Shown piece after piece: positions 1 to 5,593 of a stretch of DNA of 5,639 nucleotides (positions within the stretch are counted from its first letter, which is position 1; each line of letters starts with the position of its first letter). The translations under genes were made by a program, and so were the position numbers. The DNA is from Deferribacteres bacterium (GTDB lineage: Bacteria > Thermosulfidibacterota > Thermosulfidibacteria > Thermosulfidibacterales > Thermosulfidibacteraceae). The stretch spans positions 1-5,639 of the forward strand of contig JAADEW010000063.1 in assembly GCA_013153205.1 (NCBI GenBank). Direction: 5' to 3'. Below the pieces are notes generated by a model. It made no database searches. It worked only from the letters and a program-made list of their open reading frames with translations, and had not been told where the DNA came from.

Positions 1-520
1 ACACGGCAAAAAAGAGATTGAGCGTATCCGTATCAAATCTGCATATAGAGCTTCTGATAAGATAGATAAAAGAGACCACCGTTAAAATGGAAGCGATAAA
101 TCCAACCTCCACAGCACCTATCAAAACCCCCATCAGCACCAAAGGGACAACGACAAGCACCGCAAACAGCGGAATGAGCCATACCGAAAGAGCTTCCGGA
201 TACTTAACACCTAAAAGCCTCAACAGACCGGCGGTGATTGAACTGAGCAAAGGCGGTATCTTTGGATACAACACCTGATGAGGAACCCCTCTAAGCTTAT
301 CAATCTTGCCGGGCTTATATTTTCCCTCAACAATCTCCCTGGAAAGCCTCGCATAATAATACGCATCCATGGTGGTGAAGATGGGCCTATTATCTTCCAC
401 GAAAAAGACATTTGGATACTGCTTCCAGTAGCTGTAAGCCTTAATTCTAACATAGAAGCCCAGCACCATAGGAATAAGCAAAGCTACTGCAACCAGATAT
501 ACACCCCTTGAAAGCCTCAT
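1..520 (-). CDS. STT3/PglB-type oligosaccharyltransferase, N-terminal part (cut by window edge)
   Basis: Reading the minus strand from the ATG at 520 gives 173 uninterrupted codons to the left edge, so the C-terminal part is missing. The fragment is a multi-pass membrane protein: a first hydrophobic helix at about residues 7-25, a long polar loop (27-88), then hydrophobic stretches at about 89-105, 112-134 and 136-155. The loop carries MDAYYYAR (51-58), matching the first catalytic Asp motif of STT3 proteins (Asp52; compare Asp56 of Campylobacter lari PglB). After the fourth hydrophobic stretch comes RFDTDTLN (161-168), matching the DTD motif of the second catalytic loop (Asp163 and Asp165; compare Asp154 and Asp156). 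Arg156 lies seven residues before Asp163, as Arg147 does in PglB. Family members transfer a lipid-linked oligosaccharide to Asn of N-x-S/T sequons outside the cytoplasmic membrane. The ATG lies one base after the galE stop, and AAGAGG seven bases upstream is a good ribosome binding site. The TIxE and WWDYG motifs would lie outside the window. Identity is by motif and topology only. Confidence 0.85.
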   Translation of the reverse strand, partial: MRLSRGVYLVAVALLIPMVLGFYVRIKAYSYWKQYPNVFFVEDNRPIFTTMDAYYYARLSREIVEGKYKPGKIDKLRGVPHQVLYPKIPPLLSSITAGLLRLLGVKYPEALSVWLIPLFAVLVVVPLVLMGVLIGAVEVGFIASILTVVSFIYLIRSSICRFDTDTLNLFFAV

Positions 521-521
521 C

Positions 522-1499
522 TTAAAACCTCTTGTTAAGCTCCCAGTTCCACGCTGTTTTTATAATAAATTCAAGGTCGTCGTATTCGGGCTCCCACGAA
601 AGAGCACCTCTAATCCTTGAAGAGTCAGCTATCAAAACTGCAGGGTCCCCCGGTCTTCTTGCCGCCTCCTCAACGGGAAAGTCCACCTTCGTCACCTTCT
701 TAGCGGTTTCAATCACTTCTTTCACCGAATATCCCCTGCCGTAGCCGCAGTTAAAAGCACGGCTTTCCCCTCCCGAAAGCAGATAATCAAGAGCCAGAAC
801 ATGCGCCTTCGCAAGGTCGTCAACATGGATGTAATCCCTTATACAGGTCCCATCAGGGGTAGGATAATCCGTTCCGTATATGTAAAGCTTCTCAAACTCT
901 CCCTTTGCTACCTTGAGAGCCCTGGTTATAAGATGGGTGGCTCTCTTATAACTCTGGCCTATCCTGCCTTCAGGGTCTGCACCTGCCGCATTAAAGTATC
1001 TTAAAGAGACATACCGGAAATCCCCCGCATCCGAAAGCTCTTTAAGGAGCCTTTCAACAAAGGCTTTTGAAGCCCCATAGGGATTTACGGGGTTGAAAGG
1101 GGCACCTTCGCCAATGGGAACCTCATCCGGCTCACCGTAAACAGCGGCTGAAGAGGAAAAGATGAACTTATCAACCCCTGCAGCACGCATCGCCTTTAAA
1201 AGCTTAACCGTATTGCAGAAATTGTTCTCGTAATACTTTACAGGATTTCTGACAGACTCCTCCACCTCAATAAAAGCCGCAAAATGCATCACAACATCCG
1301 GTTTAAAATCGGTCAAGACTCTCCCCAACAAATTCTCATCTCCCACATCTCCCTCGGCAAGCTCACCGTATAAAACGGCCTCTTTATGTCCCGTGGAAAG
1401 GTTGTCAAACACGAGAATCTCGCACTCCCTTTCCCCCAAAGCCTTAACAACATGAGAGCCTATGTAGCCTGCACCTCCCGTAACCAAGACCCTGACCAT
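522..1499 (-). CDS. galE: UDP-glucose 4-epimerase (GalE family)
   Basis: A 325-residue cytoplasmic short-chain dehydrogenase/reductase, full length for GalE. It interconverts UDP-glucose and UDP-galactose using bound NAD. Numbered from the ATG at 1499, it shows the Rossmann glycine motif G8-xx-G11-xx-G14 within VTGGAGYIGSH, the SSSAAVYG segment with the catalytic Ser117, the YGASK motif with Tyr141 and Lys145, RYFNAAGADP (167-176), and the C-terminal RRPGDPA segment typical of the family. Leu289 sits where E. coli GalE has Tyr299, a position that gates acceptance of N-acetylated sugars, so UDP-GlcNAc/UDP-GalNAc activity is possible (inference). The ATG overlaps the transferase stop by one base (TGATG) and is preceded by AAGGGG at a seven-base spacing. 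A TTG one codon upstream is also in frame but would not use that site as well. Its place between a phosphosugar transferase and an oligosaccharyltransferase suggests it supplies a nucleotide sugar for glycan assembly; Campylobacter pgl loci also begin with a galE-type gene. Confidence 0.94.
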   Translation of the reverse strand: MVRVLVTGGAGYIGSHVVKALGERECEILVFDNLSTGHKEAVLYGELAEGDVGDENLLGRVLTDFKPDVVMHFAAFIEVEESVRNPVKYYENNFCNTVKLLKAMRAAGVDKFIFSSSAAVYGEPDEVPIGEGAPFNPVNPYGASKAFVERLLKELSDAGDFRYVSLRYFNAAGADPEGRIGQSYKRATHLITRALKVAKGEFEKLYIYGTDYPTPDGTCIRDYIHVDDLAKAHVLALDYLLSGGESRAFNCGYGRGYSVKEVIETAKKVTKVDFPVEEAARRPGDPAVLIADSSRIRGALSWEPEYDDLEFIIKTAWNWELNKRF

Positions 1500-2146
1500 C
1501 AATACGCCCCTTTTCCAGTAAGCATGACCCAGACGGTTTTGGCTATAATCTTCATATCAAGCCAGAAACTCATGTTCTTCACATACCAGACATCCATCTC
1601 CACCCGCTCTCTATAATCACACACATCGCTTCTTGCTTCAACCTGCCAGTAGCCGGTTATTCCGGGCTTAACGGATATGTAGTATTCTGCCTTATCCCCA
1701 TAATACTTTTCAAGCTCCTCAGGAACAACGGGCCTCGGTCCTACCACACTCATGTCCCCTTTCAACACATTGATAAACTGGGGAAGCTCATCAAGGCTTG
1801 TTTTGCGCAGGAACCTGCCGACCCGCGTCACGCGGGGGTCATCCTTAAGCTTAAAGTTTCTCTCCCACTCGCTCCGCAGATGCGGGTTATCTCTCAAGAT
1901 TTCCTCAAGAAGTCTGTCCGCATTGGGGCACATGGTTCTGAACTTTATGAGCTTAAACAGCTTACCACCGAGACCGACCCTCTCATGCAGATAGAAAACC
2001 GGCCCACCGTCTTCTATTTTTATAGCCAATGCTATGGCCAGCGCTACAGGAAAGAAGAATACGCACGCCGTAAAGGAAAAGACCTTATCGAAAACCTGCT
2101 TCCAGAGAGGTATTTTGTATTTACAATTTTCCGACAGCTTCTTCAC
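1499..2146 (-). CDS. Polyprenyl-phosphate sugar-1-phosphate transferase (bacterial sugar transferase, ExoY/WbaP/PglC superfamily)
   Basis: A 215-residue monotopic phosphoglycosyltransferase that starts lipid-linked glycan synthesis by moving a sugar-1-phosphate from a nucleotide sugar to undecaprenyl phosphate at the inner face of the membrane. One hydrophobic segment (about 22-43) is the expected re-entrant membrane helix. The amphipathic KQVFDKVFS entry (16-24), GGPVFYLHERVG (47-58), KFRTM (68-72), the catalytic Asp119-Glu120 dyad in TSLDELPQ, GPRP (136-139), PGITGYWQV (161-169) and the C-terminal KGAY all match the family. It lacks the extra N-terminal membrane domain of full WbaP, so its size is like ExoY or PglC. 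The acidic ERNFKLKDDPRVTRVGRFLR stretch and the RVEMDVWYVKN segment resemble the ExoY/WbaP branch, many of which use UDP-galactose; galE next door fits this, but substrate is inferred. The GTG start lies inside the rfbA end (26-base overlap), without a strong Shine-Dalgarno, and no other canonical start occurs before the membrane segment. Confidence 0.93.
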   Translation of the reverse strand: MKKLSENCKYKIPLWKQVFDKVFSFTACVFFFPVALAIALAIKIEDGGPVFYLHERVGLGGKLFKLIKFRTMCPNADRLLEEILRDNPHLRSEWERNFKLKDDPRVTRVGRFLRKTSLDELPQFINVLKGDMSVVGPRPVVPEELEKYYGDKAEYYISVKPGITGYWQVEARSDVCDYRERVEMDVWYVKNMSFWLDMKIIAKTVWVMLTGKGAY

Positions 2147-3014
2147 CCAACAACTTGTAGAGATAATGGCCGTATTCTGTGTTCTTCAAACTATCAGCCA
2201 GCTTCTTCAGCTGCACTTCATCTATCCATCCGTTATTGAAAGCTATTTCTTCCAGACAGGCTATCATCAAACCGGTCCTTCTTTCAATAGTGGCAACGAA
2301 CTCTCCGGCTTTAAGAAAGCTGTCGTAGGTGCCTGCATCAAACCAGGCGTATCCTCTTCCCAGAATCCTCACCTCAAGCTTACCATCATCAAGGTAGGAC
2401 TGGTTAACACTGGTGATTTCAAGCTCTCCCCTTGATGAAGGGGAAATCTTCTTAGCTCTTTCAAAAACGGTAGAGTCGTAAAAGTAAAGCCCGACAACAG
2501 CGTAGTTGGAGCGGGGATTAGAAGGCTTCTCTTCAAGAGAAACGGCTTTCCCTGACCGGTCAAACTCCACGACTCCAAACCTCTCAGGGTCCTTCACGTA
2601 ATAGCCGAAGACACACGCTCCGCCTTTCTCCTCCACGAGCTTGCGCGCCCCACGAAGCAGTTCAGGAAGTCCGTGCCCATAAAAGATGTTGTCACCCAGA
2701 ATAAGGCACACGCTGTCACCAGATGCAAACTCCTCTCCCATAAGAAGCCCATGAGCAAGGCCCTTGGGTTCGTTCTGAGATGTGTAGGATACAGAAATTC
2801 CGAGATGAGAACCGTCACCTAAAAGCTTTTCAAAGGCAGACATATCATCCGGATTGGTGACTATCAACACGTCCCTGATACCGCAGAGCATGAGCACAGA
2901 CAGCGGATAATAGACCATGGGCTTGTTGTATATGGGTATAAGATGCTTGTTTATAACCTTTGTGGTGGGATAGAGCCTCGTTCCATACCCTCCTGCAAGT
3001 ATTATCCCCTTCAC
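2121..3014 (-). CDS. rfbA: Glucose-1-phosphate thymidylyltransferase
   Basis: A 297-residue cytoplasmic nucleotidyltransferase (RmlA), normal family length. It forms dTDP-glucose and pyrophosphate from glucose-1-phosphate and dTTP, the entry step to dTDP-L-rhamnose. Visible motifs are the nucleotide-binding loop LAGGYGTRLYP (6-16), KPMVYYPLS (31-39), the metal-binding LILGDNIFYG (104-113, Asp108), the sugar-binding EEKP (161-164), and AWFDAGTYDS (223-232, Asp227), a variant of the commoner WLDTGT. The gene starts with GTG at 3014, sharing four bases with the rfbD stop (GTGA). The choice is supported by GGGAGG six bases upstream, inside the last codons of rfbD. The 3' end overlaps the start of the sugar transferase by 26 bases. 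End-product inhibition by dTDP-rhamnose is known for the family but cannot be seen in the sequence. Confidence 0.96.
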   Translation of the reverse strand: MKGIILAGGYGTRLYPTTKVINKHLIPIYNKPMVYYPLSVLMLCGIRDVLIVTNPDDMSAFEKLLGDGSHLGISVSYTSQNEPKGLAHGLLMGEEFASGDSVCLILGDNIFYGHGLPELLRGARKLVEEKGGACVFGYYVKDPERFGVVEFDRSGKAVSLEEKPSNPRSNYAVVGLYFYDSTVFERAKKISPSSRGELEITSVNQSYLDDGKLEVRILGRGYAWFDAGTYDSFLKAGEFVATIERRTGLMIACLEEIAFNNGWIDEVQLKKLADSLKNTEYGHYLYKLLGEEAVGKL

Positions 3015-3862
3015 TTAAAACCTCCCTCTTTTAAGAAGTCAGAAAGCGCATCTCTCCAATCTCTTATCTTTATTCCCAAAGCATCGCTCAACTTTCTATT
3101 GCTCATGGCAGAAAACTGCGGACGCTGAGCCGGAAGCTCAAACTCGGCGCTGTGCACGGGCCTTATAAAGACACTCAAGCCCATAATATCCTTTATTCTG
3201 CTTGCCCACTCAAATCTGGAGCAGTAACCCGAATTGGTAAGGTGAAACAATCCGCAAAGCCCCCGCTTCAAAGCCTCTAAAGTCAGGTCAACTATGTCTC
3301 TGGTCCATGTGGGAACGGAAAACTCATCACAGCTGACCTTTACGAAATCCCTGTTCTCACTCCAGGCTAAAAACTTATAGACGAAATTGCTCTTTCCTCT
3401 GCCGAAAACCCAGCTCACCCTGAAAATGAGGCTGTCAGGTGCTTCCGACACAACAAAACGCTCCCCGGCAAGCTTGCTTTTTCCATACTCGTTAACAGGA
3501 GCGGGAGAATCCTCCTCGGTGTAGAGGAAATCCTGTTTTTTTCCGTCAAACACATAATCGGTGCTGTAGTGAACCATGAAAGCCTTTATCCTTTTACAGC
3601 AGAAAGCCACATTTCTCGCACCCAGGGCATTGACCTCATAAGCCTTTACGTAATCTTCCTCTGCCCTGTCAACATAATTGTAAGCGGCACAGTTTATAAC
3701 CACCGATGGTCTGTGAAAGGAAAAGGCATCAAGCACATCGTCAAGCCTTGTTATATCCAGCTCAAGTCTGGACAAAGCCACAAAATCGGCACCCCTCTCT
3801 TCTAAAGACCCTGCGAATTCCCGTGCAAGCTGACCATCTGCTCCGGTTATAAGGAACTTCAT
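3011..3862 (-). CDS. rfbD: dTDP-4-dehydrorhamnose reductase
   Basis: A 283-residue cytoplasmic short-chain dehydrogenase/reductase (RmlD) that reduces dTDP-4-keto-L-rhamnose to dTDP-L-rhamnose with NAD(P)H, the last step of the pathway. The N-terminal cofactor motif is TGADGQLA (6-13), the usual RmlD form of GxxGxxG/A. Further along are NCAAYNYVDRAE (57-68), STDYVFDG (100-107), the catalytic YGKSK (Tyr126, Lys130), RVSWVFG (148-154) and the C-terminal RPQFSAMSNRKL (247-258), which matches the RP-x-x-S-x-x-SN-x-KL signature. The length is usual. Its ATG overlaps the rfbB stop by four bases (ATGA). Only a distant GGAG lies upstream, so translation probably depends on coupling to rfbB. Confidence 0.95.
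   Translation of the reverse strand: MKFLITGADGQLAREFAGSLEERGADFVALSRLELDITRLDDVLDAFSFHRPSVVINCAAYNYVDRAEEDYVKAYEVNALGARNVAFCCKRIKAFMVHYSTDYVFDGKKQDFLYTEEDSPAPVNEYGKSKLAGERFVVSEAPDSLIFRVSWVFGRGKSNFVYKFLAWSENRDFVKVSCDEFSVPTWTRDIVDLTLEALKRGLCGLFHLTNSGYCSRFEWASRIKDIMGLSVFIRPVHSAEFELPAQRPQFSAMSNRKLSDALGIKIRDWRDALSDFLKEGGFK
3021..3026 (-). promoter_or_regulatory. Ribosome binding site deciding the rfbA GTG start
   Basis: GGGAGG lies six bases before the GTG at 3014, inside the Glu-Gly-Gly codons that end rfbD. It is the strongest Shine-Dalgarno in the operon and supports GTG as the true start. Confidence 0.75.
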
Positions 3863-4848
3863 CTATACACTTTGCTCCACAGCTCTTCCAGATATCTTCT
3901 TTTTTCCTCAAGCCATTTTCTATTATCAAGATACCACTTTACAGTAAGCTCTATTCCCTCCTCAAACTTAACCCTTGCCTTCCACCCGAGCTCAGACTCA
4001 ATTTTTGAGGTATCAAGGGAATATCTGAAATCGTGGCCGGGCCTGTCCTTAACAAAGGTTATTAAATCGTGAGGTTTGCCCATTATATCCAGTATGGCTT
4101 TGACCACCTCAATATTTCTTCTCTCCTCACCGCTTCCCACATTGTAAACCTCGCCCGGCTCACCTTTTGCCACCACATCTAAAACAGCCTGAGCGCAGTC
4201 GGCAACAAAAAGCCATTCCCTAACGTTTTCTCCCCTGCCATAAAGGGGCACAGGTTCATCGTAAAGGGCTTTAAGGATAACAACGGGTATCAGCTTTTCC
4301 GGATACTGCCACGGGCCGTAGTTGTTTGAAGGCCTTACCGTTACCACGGGAAAGCCGTAAGTTCTGTAGAAAGCTCTCCCCAGCATATCCGCGGATGTTT
4401 TGCTCACAGAATAAGGGGAGTTGGGATTCAGCGGGTCCGTCTCCGTAAAAGAGCCGCTTTCCCCCAGCTCTCCGTAAACCTCATCGGTGGATATGTTAAC
4501 AAATTTCTCAACACCAAACTTTTTAGCAGTATCAAGCATTACAAAAGTGCCTTTAATGTTGGTATCTAAAAAAGGCGTGGCATCAAGAATGCTTCTGTCA
4601 ACATGACTTTCAGCAGCCCAGTGCACCACCACATCGGGGCGCTCTCTTTCAAAAATGTGCTCAACAAACTCCTTATTGGTTACATCCGCCCTGTAAAAGC
4701 TCACTTTATCAAGGACATCCTCCAGCCTTTTCAAATCTCCTGCATAGGTCAACTTATCAACCACGCAGACATCATACCCTCTTTCCAAAGCCTGCTTCAC
4801 GAACTCACTGCCAATAAAACCTGCGGCACCCGTTGCAAGTATCTTCAT
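3859..4848 (-). CDS. rfbB: dTDP-glucose 4,6-dehydratase
   Basis: A 329-residue cytoplasmic NAD-dependent dehydratase (RmlB) of the extended short-chain dehydrogenase family, normal length. It converts dTDP-D-glucose to dTDP-4-keto-6-deoxy-D-glucose. It shows TGAAGFIGS (6-14), DKLTYAG (31-37), WAAESHVDRS (77-86), the dehydratase signature STDEVYG (120-126) with the acid/base pair Asp122-Glu123, the catalytic YSVSK (Tyr146, Lys150), RPSNNYGPWQYPEKLIP (172-188) and REWLFVADCA (210-219). The Asp-Glu pair separates it from GalE-like epimerases. The ATG overlaps the rfbC stop by four bases (ATGA) and is preceded by a G-rich GGGGTGA element within the end of rfbC that can serve as the ribosome binding site. 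Confidence 0.97.
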   Translation of the reverse strand: MKILATGAAGFIGSEFVKQALERGYDVCVVDKLTYAGDLKRLEDVLDKVSFYRADVTNKEFVEHIFERERPDVVVHWAAESHVDRSILDATPFLDTNIKGTFVMLDTAKKFGVEKFVNISTDEVYGELGESGSFTETDPLNPNSPYSVSKTSADMLGRAFYRTYGFPVVTVRPSNNYGPWQYPEKLIPVVILKALYDEPVPLYGRGENVREWLFVADCAQAVLDVVAKGEPGEVYNVGSGEERRNIEVVKAILDIMGKPHDLITFVKDRPGHDFRYSLDTSKIESELGWKARVKFEEGIELTVKWYLDNRKWLEEKRRYLEELWSKVYR

Positions 4849-5411
4849 CTATCACCCCAAACGAAGTTTATCTCCGCATCTTTAAGCAAAGGAGCCTCGC
4901 TGTCCTTTTCTGAAAGGAGCGGTTCTTTTATGGGCCAGTCAATACCTATTTCCGGGTCATTCCACCTGATTGCCCGCTCATGAGAAGGGGAATATTCAGC
5001 ACCGCTTACCTTATAAACAAGGTGGGTTTCGTCCTCAAGGGCAAGAAAGCCGTGGGCAAAACCGGGTGGAATCCACAGCATGTAGCCGTTCTCCTCCGAA
5101 AGGACAACGCCATACCACTTACCAAAGGTGGGAGAACCTTTCCTTATGTCAACGGCAACATCAAAAGCCGCCCCCTTAACAACCCTCACCAGCTTCCCCT
5201 GAGCCATGGGCTCAAGCTGATAGTGAAGGCCCCGGAGAACCCCTTTTTTTGACATGGAGTGGTTGTCCTGAACCCACACCTCGTCAATTCCCGAACGGGA
5301 AAATTCAGAGGCTTTAAAAGTCTCCAAGAAAAAACCCCTCTCGTCCCTGAAGATTTTCGGCTTAATAAGCTTTAGTCCGGGTATCTCCAGCTCGCAAAAA
5401 TCAAAAGGCAT
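4845..5411 (-). CDS. rfbC: dTDP-4-dehydrorhamnose 3,5-epimerase
   Basis: A 188-residue cupin-fold cytoplasmic epimerase (RmlC), usual family length. It converts dTDP-4-keto-6-deoxyglucose to dTDP-4-keto-L-rhamnose by inverting C3 and C5. From the ATG at 5411 the protein shows FRDERGFFLETF (21-32), the VQDNHSMSKKGVLRGLHYQ run (47-65) with catalytic His63, VVKGAAFDVAVDIRKGSPTFG (77-97), WIPPGFAHGFLAL (113-125), Tyr133 in HLVYKVS, and Asp170 in LSEKD, all at family positions. It is the first protein gene of the operon. The ATG is chosen because it gives the standard MPFDF-like start and is preceded by GGGAG at a six-base spacing. The reading frame stays open to a TTG at 5465, but the extra 18 residues resemble nothing in the family and have no good ribosome binding site. 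The stop overlaps the rfbB start. Confidence 0.97.
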   Translation of the reverse strand: MPFDFCELEIPGLKLIKPKIFRDERGFFLETFKASEFSRSGIDEVWVQDNHSMSKKGVLRGLHYQLEPMAQGKLVRVVKGAAFDVAVDIRKGSPTFGKWYGVVLSEENGYMLWIPPGFAHGFLALEDETHLVYKVSGAEYSPSHERAIRWNDPEIGIDWPIKEPLLSEKDSEAPLLKDAEINFVWGDR

Positions 5412-5593
5412 ACTCCACTCCCATTCCAGGCTAACACACGAGCCAAACTCCAACAAAACACACAATTTGGTTAAATATCATGCCTAATAAACTATAGCAA
5501 CACATAAAAAATCTATAAAAACCGGTAAAGACAAACAACTAGACACCTTACAGATACCAGAAAGCAGATATTCACAGGAAGGCTTTAAAAAAC
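5412..5593 (-). other. Spacer between tRNA-Arg and rfbC (operon leader region)
   Basis: A 182-base AT-rich non-coding spacer. Reading down the minus strand, it begins with a T-run directly after the tRNA CCA end, without a convincing terminator stem before it. It contains two copies of TATCTG eight bases apart (5570-5565 and 5556-5551), the candidate promoter, and ends with the rfbC ribosome binding site GGGAG (5422-5418). No riboswitch, leader peptide, strong hairpin or JUMPstart element was recognised. Confidence 0.6.
5491..5519 (-). promoter_or_regulatory. Candidate sigma-70-type promoter for the rfbC-led operon
   Basis: On the minus strand, TTTATA (5519-5514; four of six matches to TTGACA) is followed after 17 bases by TATAGT (5496-5491; five of six matches to TATAAT). 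Transcription would start near 5484, giving a leader of roughly 70 bases before the rfbC ATG. An overlapping alternative is TTGCTA (5500-5495), 17 bases, then TATTTA (5477-5472) with a TGn extension, but its -10 is poorer. The spacer is AT-rich, so chance matches are likely. Read-through from the upstream tRNA gene is the other possibility. Confidence 0.35.

Noticed and set aside
220..453. Minus-strand open frame of 77 codons.
   Set aside because: It is out of frame with the longer uninterrupted frame from 520 to the left edge, which carries clear STT3 motifs and a ribosome binding site.
1..520. All ten arginine codons in the oligosaccharyltransferase fragment are AGA or AGG, while the window's tRNA-Arg reads CGN.
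   Set aside because: The neighbouring galE and rfbC genes also strongly favour AGA/AGG, so this is genome-wide codon preference rather than a sign that this gene is foreign.
1500..1502. TTG one codon upstream of the galE ATG.
   Set aside because: The ATG at 1499 overlaps the previous stop in the usual TGATG manner and is better spaced from AAGGGG.
1880..2435. Overlapping plus-strand open frames opposite rfbA and the transferase (119 and 133 codons).
   Set aside because: They are antisense to well-conserved enzymes, have no recognisable protein family, and overlap each other in different frames.
4603..4983. Plus-strand open frame of 126 codons opposite the rfbB/rfbC junction.
   Set aside because: It is a shadow of two confidently identified genes on the minus strand, with no family resemblance.
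5429..5444. Possible hairpin GGCT/AGCC with an eight-base loop just before the rfbC ribosome binding site.
   Set aside because: The stem is only four pairs and cannot be extended; chance is a sufficient explanation.
5412..5465. N-terminal extension of rfbC from a TTG at 5465 (18 extra residues).
   Set aside because: The extension is unlike RmlC proteins. The ATG at 5411 gives the standard N terminus and has GGGAG at a suitable spacing.
5412..5593. Search for a JUMPstart/ops element (GGCGGTAG) of the kind found before RfaH-controlled O-antigen operons.
   Set aside because: No match on the transcribed strand.
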